Shown here in pieces: positions 1 to 9,948 of a stretch of 34,763 nucleotides of DNA; position 1 is the first letter of the stretch; every line of letters starts with the position of its first letter. Origin of the DNA: Balamuthia mandrillaris (Eukaryota > Discosea > Longamoebia > Balamuthiidae); contig JAVKOQ010000471.1 in the NCBI GenBank assembly GCA_031835245.1, positions 1 to 34,763 of the forward strand, in the 5' to 3' direction. The position numbers and the translations under genes were made by a program. The notes below the pieces were generated by a model, which was not told the origin of the DNA, made no database searches, and saw only the letters and a program-made list of their open reading frames with translations.

Positions 1-223
1 GGACGCCAAAGAATACGGACGAAAAAGAGAACTAGATAAAAAGGAGTAATACGCACAAACACAAAGCAACGCGGCAATACAACGGGGACATTGGTGGGGG
101 TAATGCATTCAACGTACTATATATACCAACACAAACAAAATGATTAAAACAAAACAAAAAAAAGGAGGGGAAATCTTCAATTCTTTCGCATCCATTTGCT
201 TCTGTCCGCTTTTCTTTTCTTCG

Positions 224-2261
224 TTATTGTAAGATACACTCTTGTTGCGGTTGTTGCTCAGCACCACTGCCACCACTAATGCTATTCCGTTTCGGCAAGG
301 AAGGAGAAGAAGAGAGCGATGAAGAAGACGATGAAGAAGGAGAAGAGGTCAGAGGTAACGTCATGGATCTTCTTCCACTTTCGCTTAAAGATGTTCTCCG
401 CTCCTCTTTTTCCAAAGACCCGTTAAGCGAAGAAGAGGAATCGGAAGAAGGAGCAAAGTTCCAAACGCGAATGCTTCTGTCGAGGCCGCCCGTAATGAGG
501 GTGGAGGAGTCAAAGTCGAGGGCGCGGACAGCACCTCTGTGGCCGCGCAGCGTGTTGATGCACCAAAAGTCATCGTTCATGTCCCATATTTTTGCGAGGT
601 GGTCCTCTCCTCCTGTTATCAGCTTTTGTTCATCAAACTTGAGGCACCAAACTCCTTTCATATGTTCTTCTAATGTTTCTGTGCATTCTCCTGTTGTGAT
701 TTAATAACAATGTGAGAATAGATGGAAAAGAAAAAGCGAAAACGAGACAAAAGAAAGAATAGCAACGAGACGGCGAGGGAGAACAAAGAAAAGAAGTGAA
801 GAAATACCTGTTTGACGATCCCAAACTTTAACTGTCCAATCAGGTGAACCAGAGATGATCCTTTGAGCATCAGCATGCAGGCAAGACACAAAGCGAGCAT
901 GCTCCTTGAACACTTGCACGCAACTACCGTTTCTCAAGTCTAGGACCTTAACACGACCGCCTTCAGTGCCTACTATGACGTGGTTCTCTTCTTGGCGTGG
1001 TTGGTGCATGCTGCGCACGGAGCTGGTGTAGGCTTTTAGCTTCATCGTTGCGGCCGTCTCTTTGCCAGTTCGTAGGTCGCATAGGCTTAAAGTGCCATCT
1101 GTGTTCAATATCAGCGATACATAGAGAGAGAAGCGAATGAGGAGAAAAGAGCAAGAGAGGAGAGAAGACAAACCATGACCGCCAGAGAGGAGCTTGTCTG
1201 CATCCATTTGTACGCAAAGCACAGGAGCGGAGTGAGTGCGTAACGTGCGAAGAAGCCGCCCTCTATTTAAATCCCATACTGTCCATATTAACATACAAAA
1301 AGTCAACAATAAAGAACGCCCAGAAAAGAGAAAGAGAAAGAGAAAGAGAACGAGAAAGAGAAAGAGAAAGAGCAAGAGACAGAGACAGAGACAGAGACAG
1401 AGACAGAGACAGAGACAGAGAAAAGAGAAAAGAGAAAAGAGACAGAGAAACGACGAAAGAGGAAAGAGAAAGCATGTTAACCTTTGACAGTTGCATCATC
1501 GCTGGCGCTGGCAAACTGTGTGGCAGTACAATCGATAGCCCACACCGGCCCTCTATGTCCCTTCAACACCCCCAACAATTTCCCTCTCCCACCGTTGTTC
1601 CTTCTCGTCGAAGAAGACGAAGAAAGCGAGCCCGACGGCGTCACGTCCCAAATCATCAGCGCAGCATCTGCACCGCCGCTGATGGCAATCTTGCGGCCGG
1701 TCCCAGCGGAAGGGGAAAGCAAGCGAAGGGCGAGAACGCCTCCCATGTGAGCGTTTGGTGTAGGTTGTTGTTGCTCTTCATGGGGCTGTTGTGGGTGTTG
1801 TTGCGATTGACCGCCGCCAACGTTGGGGAGAGGATCGACACCACGATGAAGGGCAAAAGAGGTGTAACCTTGTCCTTCTTTCTTGTACCAGTTTTGGGCC
1901 GTTTGGAACTTGGTTCTCCAGAAAGATGACGAAGAGGACATCTGTGGGGAAAAAAAAAGGTAAGCATTTTATTTTTTAAAAAAATATATGAATGGGAGGA
2001 AGGTGGAGCAGTCAGTACTACTGAAGCAGCTTGGGAAGATGGACGTCCAGGCTCAGCAGGTTCTCCAAAGCAACGAAAAAAGAGGGCACGCCAAAGATTA
2101 TCGTTGCGCAGCACCTGATTCCAACTTTTACATACTAGGCCAACACGATAAAGGTCTTTCGGACGAAGGTGCGAGAAGATGCTGATAAAGACTTCTTGGG
2201 GGAGTGGAGGAAGCGTGTGCACCACCGAGAGAGGCGAGCTTGCCTCTGCCTTGTTCTGCAT
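224..2261 (-). CDS. F-box / WD40-repeat protein (SCF substrate receptor type)
   Basis: Five exons on the minus strand, in coding order 2261-2022, 1941-1482, 1278-1174, 1098-808, 690-224, join in phase to give about 520 residues ending in TAA. The F-box lies at about residues 15-60 (core 'LPQEVFISIFSHLRPKDLYR', then 'VCKSWNQVLRNDNLWR'). After a low-complexity Ser/Gln linker come about six WD40 blades, seen as 'GHRGPVWAIDC', 'SASDDATVKVWD', 'LLSGGHDGTLSLCDLR', 'SGSPDWTVKVWDRQTG', 'TGGEDHLAKIWD' and 'TGGLDRSIRVW'. The C-terminus is a Ser-rich tail. In this family the F-box binds Skp1 and the propeller binds the substrate of an SCF ubiquitin ligase; the substrate here is unknown. Several splice joins fall inside WD blades and restore the motif exactly, which supports the model. 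The ATG at 2261 was chosen because upstream in-frame sequence is a GA-rich microsatellite. Confidence 0.88.
1322..1470. repeat. Purine-rich microsatellite (AGAGAA / AGAGAC) in F-box gene intron
   Basis: Blocks of AGAGAA and then AGAGAC on the plus strand lie inside the intron 1279-1481 of the minus-strand F-box gene. On the sense strand it is pyrimidine-rich. Confidence 0.9.
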
Positions 2262-2295
2262 CTTTCTTTTGTTCTTTTCTTTGATTTTGTTTATT

Positions 2296-2303
2296 TGTCG
2301 ACA
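2296..2303. promoter_or_regulatory. TGTCGACA palindrome upstream of F-box gene
   Basis: An exact copy of the 8-bp palindrome 35 bp upstream of the ATG at 2261. Other exact copies lie at 6926, 6989 and 16,099, all intergenic. A binding role is inference. Confidence 0.35.
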
Positions 2304-2317
2304 GTTATTTCTTCTCA

Positions 2318-2395
2318 AAGAAAGAGAGAAAGAGAGAAAGAGAGAAAGAGAGAAAGAGAGAAAGAGAGAAAGAGGGAAAGAGAGAAAGAGAAACG
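2318..2395. repeat. (GAAAGA)n microsatellite upstream of F-box gene
   Basis: Runs of AAAGAGAG lie 57-134 bp upstream of the F-box/WD40 start codon, probably in its 5' UTR or promoter. Confidence 0.85.
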
Positions 2396-2479
2396 ACGAA
2401 AAAGTAAAGAGCAAAGGAGGAAAAAAAGAGAAAGAGAAAAGATTTAAAAAGCGAAAAAAATGGGACTATTGTTATAAGG

Positions 2480-2658
2480 TCACTTTGAACTGGTTGTCTT
2501 GGATTGGCCTGCGATTTCATCAAAGCAGGAAGTACAGACACGAACGGGGTCTTTGTGGCCTTTGTCCAATAATCGCAGGCGATAGGATGTGCAGTTATCA
2601 CAGTAAATGTACCCACAATTCCTACAATGATGCTGTTGATGATAAGCAAAGGGAGAGA

Positions 2659-2696
<38 letters not shown>

Positions 2697-4174
2697 AAGA
2701 AAAAGGTAAGCCCGATAGTCAAACGTAAAAGCACGAGAGGATAAGCTTGAACCTTTCTGTTGATAAGAGAGAATCCCTTGCCGCATTTGTTACATTTGCT
2801 GACCTCGCTGTCTGGTTGCCAATTTTCAGCGGACCATTTTGTTTCCTTTTTCTATATTGGACATAAGTTTTTAAAAGACAGTTAAGATTAAAGAACCAGG
2901 AGGATAGAGTCATGAAGAAAAGAGAAAGTGAACAACAAAGACAAAACGACGAAAAGAAGAACAGAAATGAAGAGAATAATGAAGAGAAGACTAACCCTTG
3001 GTGCTGCCTCTTGACTAGGAGCAGCATGGCTGCTGCGGGGAGCGGTGGTAACTTGATCCAACAAGGCCTTCATCTCGGCATCCTTGGCAAAGTCGATGGG
3101 GAGCTCCCCTTTGGTAGTCTTGATGTTGGGGTCAGCCCCCTTGGCCAGCATGAAGCGGACAGCCTCCACATTACCCCATTTTACCACAGAGTGGAGGGAG
3201 GTGGTGTTGATGGTGGTGCCGGCATTAATGTCAGCGCCAGCCGCCAGTAGAAGCTCCACCGTTTGTTTGAAGCTCTCCAAAGTGGCAAAAGATTGGGCGT
3301 TGGAGGCACACATGCGGAGTGGGGTGTTATTGAACTTGTCCTTAGCGTTGACGTCGGCACCGGCGTCCACAAGTAGCTTCACGATCTCGACAAGGGACTT
3401 GCCAGCGGCCTCGTGAAGAGGTGTGAGCATGGTCTCGGAGAGGGCATCCACAGAGGCGCCCGCCTTGAGCAAGGCCTCAGCCACTTCCTTGTAGCCCTTG
3501 TCTCCACCGCTGGCGGCGTTGTGGAGGGCAGTCCAGCCCTTCTGTCCTTTGATCTCGAGGTTGGCGCCGCCTTCGATGAGGGTGACCGCCACGTCGATCT
3601 TTCCTCGGTCAATGGCAAGCATGAGGGCGGTGTTTCCGGTAGAGGACTGTGCGTCAATGTCAGCACCGGCCTTGATCAGCGTCTTGACGGCGCCCAAGCT
3701 GCCGCAGCAGGCGGCAGAAATGAGAGGTGTGAGCTTTTGCTTCTCGCTGCGAATGTTTACGTCCACGCCGGCCTCCAAGAGGGCCTCCACCACGTCCACG
3801 TAGTTCTTCTCTGCGGCAATGTGCAGACCGCAGCAGCCAGCGTGCTGAGAGCTGAAGGCGGAGGGGTTGGCGCCGTGCTTCAGCAACAACTTCACCAGCT
3901 CCAGGTTGCCCTTGCCAGCGGCAGCAAAGATGGGAGGGCTCAAGTCACCGTCCACCTTGGCCCCTCCCTCGATGAGGATTTCCGCTACCTCTGTGTGTCC
4001 CTTCAAGCAAGCCAGGTAGAGGGGTGTGCAGTCCTCCACCACGGCCTCGAGGTTCAGGTCCGGCCGCTTTTCCTCCACCATTTGCTTGACCTTTGCCACG
4101 TTGTTCTGCCAAACGGCTTCATGGATCTCGCTGGACCAACCCACTTGTCCTTGTTCAGAGTCTGAGCCTGACAT
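2480..4174 (-). CDS. Ankyrin-repeat protein with C-terminal FYVE zinc finger
   Basis: Three exons (4174-2996, 2851-2753, 2632-2480) join in phase to about 476 residues with a TGA stop. Exon 1 encodes about ten ankyrin repeats (residues about 10-375; for example 'TPLYLACLKGHTEVAEILIE', 'TALMLAIDRGKIDVAVTLIE', 'TPLHEAAGKSLVEIVKLLVD'). Exons 2 and 3 together make a FYVE domain: 'WQPDSEV', a CxxC pair, then 'RKHHCRNCG' created exactly at the exon 2/3 junction, then 'CDNC' and 'CTSC'. FYVE domains with the R(R/K)HHCR motif bind phosphatidylinositol 3-phosphate, so the protein is expected on endosomes, with the ankyrin stack binding a partner. The intron between exons 2 and 3 carries a (TG)n tract on the plus strand. 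An ankyrin array directly N-terminal to FYVE is known in protists and in animal ANKFY1, which is longer and has a BTB domain not seen here. Confidence 0.9.
2662..2695. repeat. (TG)17 microsatellite in ankyrin-FYVE intron
   Basis: Perfect TG dinucleotide run on the plus strand within intron 2633-2752; it reads (CA)n on the gene's sense strand. Confidence 0.95.
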
Positions 4175-4267
4175 TGTGTGTGTTTATGTGTGTTTATGCG
4201 ACGTTTCTCCAACTGCTGTGTGTCAAAAGGTGCATAAGGAGGTCAGAAGGAAAGTAAGACGCACACG

Positions 4268-4305
<38 letters not shown>

Positions 4306-5063
4306 AAGAAAAAGAATAGACGGAAAAGTAGACAGAGATGTTGTTGTTGTTTGAATAACTTTGAAAGCGGAAGAAAAAAAAAGGGTTTCTTCGTTTCAAG
4401 CCCTCTTTCAAGTGGTAGTGTTGCAGCAAACAACAAGTGGGAGAAAAATGTAAAAAAAATACATGCTATATACCACCGGTGCGGTTTGCCGCAAAGAGCA
4501 CGCAAAAGGGGAAAGGAGAGTAACACGCCTTTCTTTCCCATTTTTGTCGCACAAAGATTTCTTCTCCACTCAAACAAAAACACTCCGCTACCGAAACAAC
4601 AACAACAACAACAATATTTGAACCCCAAAAAAAGAACATCAAAATAACAAACCTCCTCCCAACAACAACAAGCAAGAGAGACCACTTCTTATCGACCCCA
4701 GCGTAACTTTTTTTTTTTTGCTGCCCCCCAACCAACTACCGGCGGGTGTTTTTTTTTTTGGGTTGGGTTGGTGCACAACAAGAAAGACACAACAACACGT
4801 AATAAGAGAGAGAGAGAGAGCGAGAGAAAGGGCTCCTTTTTTTTGCGGCAAGCAAATATTACGTCGACAGATAGAGAGGGGTGGTGTTGATGATGCGTTT
4901 GAATGGTGTTTAGTGACGTGTGTTTTTAGCAAAACAAGGCAAGCGTGATGTCATTGTGGTAATGGAAGCAACGAAAGAACAAAACACACACTTTCTTTGG
5001 GGGTTTGGGGTGGTAATGGAAAATAACAGAACGGCTTTGTGAACGTTCGCTTGTCCGGTGCGG
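4175..5063. other. Intergenic: upstream region of ankyrin-FYVE gene and downstream region of the 82-residue gene
   Basis: I see no credible gene here. It contains a (GA)n tract (4273-4302), a second GA tract (about 4806-4828), homopolymer A/T runs, an (AAC)n stretch near 4600, and one CGTCGACA site at 4862. The remaining open frames are built from these low-complexity stretches. Confidence 0.6.
4273..4302. repeat. (GA)n microsatellite upstream of ankyrin-FYVE gene
   Basis: Perfect AG dinucleotide run about 100-130 bp upstream of the ATG at 4174. Confidence 0.9.
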
Positions 5064-5312
5064 TTACTCGTCCGTGGGTCCTCCCTTGAGCGCCGACACC
5101 TTCTCCTTCTTCCTTTCCACTTTGGCCGCCCGAGTTTCCAGGTCGCTGGCCTTCTTCACCAGCTTCTCCTCCCGTTTCTGCATCTTCTTCTCCTTTTTGT
5201 GCAGCTTCTTCTCGTCCTTCTTCAGTTTCTTCTCCTCCGCCTTGATCCTCATTTTCTGCTTGTACTCCTCCTTGGCGGCCTCCAAGTCCAGCTCCACGTT
5301 GTCGGTGCTCAT
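5064..5312 (-). CDS. Small highly charged coiled-coil protein, 82 residues
   Basis: Single-exon frame starting at ATG 5312 and ending at 5064. The product is almost entirely Lys/Glu/Arg/Ala with heptad-like spacing ('EEKKLKKDEKKLHKKEKKM'), which predicts one long helix or coiled coil, ending in 'KGGPTDE'. It has no signal peptide, membrane segment or recognised domain. Base use (strong G/C at third positions: AAG, GAG, CTG) looks like a real, well-expressed gene and unlike the purine microsatellites nearby. About 330 bp separates its start from the stop of the RING gene on the same strand. I do not recognise a family; the function is unknown. It could be a cytoskeleton-associated or chaperone-like small protein, but that is only a guess from composition. 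Confidence 0.6.
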   Translation of the reverse strand: MSTDNVELDLEAAKEEYKQKMRIKAEEKKLKKDEKKLHKKEKKMQKREEKLVKKASDLETRAAKVERKKEKVSALKGGPTDE

Positions 5313-5639
5313 GTTTGTGTCTGTGTTTGGGGTTGTTTATTGCGCTACAAAAAGTGTAGCAGAAAAAAATGGAAACAAAAAAGATCCCTCCTGTCATTCC
5401 TGTAACTTTCCTTTATTTGGTCGTTCGGTGAAATATGTCAGCAATGTTCTTTTTGGTCTAATTACCCGTGTGGAGCAGGAACTGTACACAATTTGTTTAT
5501 TAGACGTTCACAAGAAAGAAACCTTCGTTGGTTGTTTTGGAGGGGATAGGGCTGCTGGGACAAAGAAGAAGAAGAAAACTATTCTTCTTGCTTGCTTGCG
5601 TGCTTGAGGGTGAACAACCTTCCAGCTTCACATCATCCT
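5313..5639. other. Intergenic: 3' region of RING gene / upstream region of 82-residue gene
   Basis: About 330 bp with no supported gene. It must hold the RING gene 3' UTR and the promoter of the small coiled-coil gene. I see no clear TATA box or repeat. Confidence 0.5.
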
Positions 5640-6844
5640 TCAAAAGAAAAGTAGGGAGAGAACCAAGAATAGGCCCACGGCAAAGAGCAATCGAGATAGT
5701 TGGGCTTGCTGCTGTTCTTCCTCGGTAAGCTCGCGACCTGGTGGAGCTGCTGGCCCTCCAAAAGCACCTGCCGCCTGTTCGCAAAACAAACGCAAAAAGT
5801 GAAAAGAGGCACGTCAGAAAAGGATAGGGAAAGAATAAGGAAGAAGAAGCGTACGAATTGTAGGCCAAAGAAAGGAAAGGGAAACACGCCAACTCCCATC
5901 TGGAAGTTTCCACCATTTCCACCGCCCCAAGTTCTTTGGTAGCCAAATGGGGGTGGAATGAAGTTATCCATGTGGGGACCTCTTTGTGGCTGCAAAGGTT
6001 TTTTTTTTTAAAAAAATGAGAACTTGTGCACAATAGAAAAGACAGTAGCAGAAGAAGCAAAAAGAGTGCTCACATTTGACTGTCTAACAGATTCACCTCT
6101 GTGTCCGGTCGGCCGTTTTGGTATCTCTTCGGCTGGCGTTGCCGATGGGCGCTTCCTATATTATCATTATCAGCATTCAAAGTGCCCTACATCAGAAAAA
6201 AAAAAGAGGTACAGGAGAGCAAAGATCAAACGCGAAAGGGGACACACCAACACCAAAAAGCAAAAGAAAGAGACCAACACCAACACCAAAAAAAAAAAAA
6301 AAACGTACCTTTGGGTTGGTTGTGTTTGGCCACGGCCGTAGATGGGGATGAGTTGTTCTTTGGAGAGGACGCTTTTACATACAGGGCAGGAGGGGGAGTC
6401 TGGGTGAATTTCAAGCCACTATTTTTTTTTTTGTTGAGATGGTGAATCGAAAGAGGAGAATAAGAACTAACAACGAAAAAACAAACAAACAAACGAAAGG
6501 GAGAGGGGCGATGAGGTGTTGGAAGATTTACCCTAAAAATGCAAGGCCAGCTAAAATGTACGGATGCGGGAAAAGAAGAATGCGCAAGGAAGCGATGAAG
6601 GTTAATTGAGTAACAAAAAGGAACAATGTTCGACGGAAAAAAAAAAAGAAAAGGCGAAAACAAACCAATAAAGATGGCCACAGGGAGTGACAACGGGTTC
6701 ATCGGCTGCGTCTAAACAGACGTTGCATTCAAATGGCGAGAAGGCTTCCTCCTCCTGCGCCGTAGCGTTGTCAGTCTCTTTGTTTTTTGGTGGGTCCGAC
6801 CCGCCGTTGCCGTGGAGATCCGTCGTGTGCTGTGGTCCTTCCAT
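5640..6844 (-). CDS. RNF5/RNF185-like RING E3 ubiquitin ligase, tail-anchored
   Basis: Six exons (6844-6666, 6550-6532, 6418-6309, 6155-6074, 5989-5855, 5774-5640) join to about 219 residues, TGA stop. The second exon is only 19 nt long. The C3HC4 RING is built from three exons: 'FECNVCLDAADEPVVTPCGH', then 'LYCWPC', then 'SCPVCKSVL' and 'IPIYGRG'. The order 'CNVCLD', 'CGHLYCWPC', 'CPVCK', 'IPIYGRG' is the RNF5/RNF185 signature. Downstream come a basic/proline linker ('IPKRPTGHR'), a Gly/Phe-rich stretch ('GGNGGNFQMGVGVFPF'), and a C-terminal hydrophobic helix ('LLFAVGLFLVLSLLFF'). Family members sit in the ER or mitochondrial outer membrane with the RING in the cytosol and act in ER-associated degradation with E2 enzymes such as UBE2J/UBE2D. 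The start at 6844 places the RING about 35 residues from the N-terminus, as in the family. Two TGTCGACA sites lie 82 and 145 bp upstream. Confidence 0.92.
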
Positions 6845-7149
6845 CCTCCTCTTCTCTCCTCTTCTCTTCTCTTCTCTTCTCTTGTCTTCTCTTCTGCTTT
6901 TTCTGGTTCTTTTTTTGTTGTTGCATGTCGACAGAAAACTTAGCCACGTCACTGCCAGCGTGGCAAGCTATTTTCGTCGACGTTTCCGTGTCGACACAAC
7001 AGCTAAGAAGAAGAGGAAGAAGAACAAGGAAAAGAAAGGACCACTTTATCCAGTGTGTGCATACATATTCACATCGTCATCGCTTCTTATGCAAACAAGA
7101 CAAAAAACAAATAGCCATAAACAAACGTCCCTCTACCTTTCGGCACAAG
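6845..7149. promoter_or_regulatory. Upstream region of the RING E3 gene, with three GTCGAC palindromes
   Basis: This gap between the RING start (6844) and the SppA stop (7150) contains TGTCGACA at 6926-6933, CGTCGACG at 6975-6982 and TGTCGACA at 6989-6996, plus a TCTTC-rich stretch at about 6850-6900. The same palindrome recurs upstream of other genes in the window. A regulatory role is inference. Confidence 0.35.
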
Positions 7150-9321
7150 TTAGGACTTGGAGATACGCTTCAGAGCTTCCATGAAATAGGGAGCAGCGTC
7201 CTCCCACTTCCTGGCTTCTGCCTCCATCATCAAATAGGGGTTCTCCAGCGTGATGGCTCCTCGTCTTAGGTCTGTAGCCTGTCGCTTTTCTCCGTTTATC
7301 CCGTCATCCTCTTGCGCCTCTGGGTTCAGCGCCTCAAGCAGGCGCTCCAAGTAAGGCTTGCGTGAGGGATATTCAACCACGATGGGCTCCTGCCCTTCTC
7401 GCTGGTACCATTTCTTACATTTGGCTAAAACGTCAGCTAACTGCAGGCATGTTTGTTGGGTTTGGTTTGTATGTTTCCAGATCAAGAGAGAGAGAGAGAG
7501 AGAAAGGACGATAGATAAAGAGATAAGGACAAACAAGAGGAAGCAAGTAGGATAGCACCACAACAAGAAGAAGAACAAGAAGACGTACACCACCAAGCTC
7601 ATCAACAAGACCGGCTTTGAGAGCGGCATCTCCGCTGTAGATCTGTCCTTTGGCCAACTGGAAGGCTCGCTCGGTGGTCATGCGTCTGCCAGCAGCCACC
7701 TTGCCCACAAAATCATGGTACATACGATCAATGTCACGCTCCATTAGTGCTTCCTCCTCTGGGGTCAGCCCCTCCGCAAAAGGATCTGTAAGATTAGACT
7801 GGTAGCCTTTGTGGATGGAGTCTACAGTGATGCCGAAACGGTCCTTAAGAAAGTCGCGAAGGAAGAAGCGCATGCCGATGACACCAATGCTACCAGTGAT
7901 GGTGGCAGGGTTGGCAAAGATACGAGAGGCGTTGGCGCTGACGTAATAGCCGCCGCTAGCTGCCATATTGCCCATCGACACGATTACTTCCTTGCCTTTC
8001 TCTTTGGCTCTTTGGGTCTCTGCCCATATTGTGTCCGACGCTATCGGGCTAAATTATTTTTGTTCCAGCCAAAATGAATAAATAAAATCAGGAGAGAGAG
8101 AGAGAGAGAGAGAGATGAGATGAGATGAGAGAAAAGGAGTACCTGCCACCTGGAGAGTCAATTCGAAGAATGATAGCGGCCACCTCAGGGTCCTGAATAG
8201 CCTTCCGCATGTTGCGACAAAAGGTGTCAGCAGATAGAGAACCATCCATGCCCCAGCCCCTAAGCACCATACCAGAGCCATACACCACTGCTATCTTATG
8301 GGGTTTAGGCTTCGGTGGGGTCGTGTCCTTGCCCACACGACGCATTATCCAAGCCCACAAATCCCTCACCTGTTTGTCCATCTGCATCATTTTCTCCTCG
8401 TTTCTCCTGATTTTGACATACTGGCTAAAGTTCATGACTCTGTAGTCAGAGGGCGGCGGTGGCCCCTCCAGGAACACTCCACCCTTTCCTGACTGCGGCT
8501 GGAAGAGAGGACGAGGCGGTTCTTTTTTGATGGGAGGAAGTTGGCTGCGTACGAGGGTGTAGGCCCGTGGTTGGTAGGCTAGCTCGTCGACCAGTTTCTC
8601 CGATTTGGCATCTTCTGCAGGAAGTGGTCCCTTTTCCATCAACGCTACCACACGCTCCTTCGGAATGCCTCGCTCCTTCGAAATGTCTTCCGCCTGTTTT
8701 TATTGTTTGTTTTATATGGCGAATGTGAAGGGGTAAGAAGGAAGCTCATTTCCCAAATAAATTAGCAAGACGTACGATTTGCTGATAAAGCGATTCTAAC
8801 AGGGCACTAAGGTTTCGTCTTGCAGCGTCCGTGTATTTGGTTTGGTTGAACATCTCGCCAAAGCTCTTGTACTCTTCTCTCTGGAAAACCTTGGCCTTAA
8901 TGCCTAGCTTCTCCAATGTGCCTGCAAAGAACTGGCCAGTGAGGGACACGCCCGTCAGCCCAACGTAGCCTGTTGGTTGCATGTAGACTTTCTGGAAAGC
9001 GCTGCCCAAATAGTAGTCCAAAGTGGCTGGACCTTAACATTCAAAGATGATGGTACCAAACAAAAAATAGCGTACTTATGAGCGACAAGACGGGATAGAA
9101 GAGAGCATGGGAGAGAAGAGGGGAGGAGAGAGAACCCATTTCGCCAAATGTGTCAGTCCAGCACGCACTCAGCTTTCCAGAGTCACGAAACCTCTTCACA
9201 GCACTGCGAAGTTCTTGCACGTTTGCCATTTCGGTCCAATGCAGCTGGCCAGCACCTCCTAAGATCATTTTGTATAAAAGAAGAGAACCGTTCAGTCATT
9301 CAGGTTTTTACGCTCATGATT

Positions 9322-9361
<40 letters not shown>

Positions 9362-9815
9362 AGATTAAGGAACGAACCAACGTGAGCCACTAAGCCGAAC
9401 ACTCGAGGGTCTTTTGCAGCACTGTCAAGACCATAGGTCACGTCATGCAAGGTAGTTTGCGAAGAACCACGAAGCTTGGATAGGTTGTCTTCAACCACCA
9501 CATCAGGCAAACTGTGTTGCAGACTCATCTATTTGGTGCAAGTAAGGGCATGGCGCATTGAATCGTGGGGAGAGAGAGAGAGTGAGTGAGAGACGAGAGA
9601 GAGAAGAGAGAAGGGGAGCAAAAGAAAGACGGAGTGGCATCACTCACCCTGAGCAGCAGCCGAGAACCAGGAGGAATGGTATTCTCCTTTCGCTTCTGAT
9701 AGATGCTGTAGACGGCATAGCTTATCACGCCATACTTCAAGCCCCTTCGCACGAAAGAAAAGACGCCGCCCGTTTGTCCCGACGTACGTCCTCCCCCACC
9801 GCTGCTTCCTTTCAT
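7150..9815 (-). CDS. sppA: Protease IV / signal peptide peptidase SppA-like serine protease
   Basis: Seven exons (9815-9648, 9528-9378, 9258-9136, 9032-8776, 8693-8143, 8048-7589, 7440-7150) join in phase to about 666 residues, close to the tandem-domain 67-kDa SppA class. SppA degrades cleaved signal peptides and other membrane-proximal peptides using a Ser-Lys dyad contributed by two halves. The N-terminal half keeps the lysine in 'REEYKSFGEMFN' (about residue 203). The C-terminal half keeps the serine in 'VSMGNMAASGGYY' (about residue 448), after the canonical 'RIDSPGGSPIASD', which is restored precisely by the exon 5/6 join. 'QPTGYVGLTG' and 'GLVDELGG' are further family motifs. The N-terminus has one modest hydrophobic segment (about residues 25-40) after a Gly/Ser-rich leader, compatible with membrane anchoring or organelle targeting. 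In eukaryotes SppA is best known from chloroplasts (thylakoid SPPA1); an organelle cannot be assigned here. Spliceosomal introns show it is nuclear. Confidence 0.92.
9325..9359. repeat. (GA)n microsatellite in SppA intron
   Basis: Perfect run inside intron 9259-9377. Similar shorter (GA)n tracts occupy the SppA introns at about 7485-7504, 8092-8114 and 9572-9590, so four of the six introns of this gene carry the same dinucleotide in the same orientation. Confidence 0.92.
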
Positions 9816-9948
9816 CTTTGCTTTTTTTTCTTTCTCTCTCTTTTATCGAGAGATTCCTGGTAGAGATCATTCGATCAAGTCGGTAGCCAATAGTAAATCA
9901 AATAAAATGCATTCCATCCAATAAAAAATCAGACAAGCTATCCATCCG

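Noticed and set aside
3413-4165. 250-codon plus-strand frame opposite the ankyrin repeats
   Set aside because: Antisense shadow caused by codon bias in the repeated ankyrin units.
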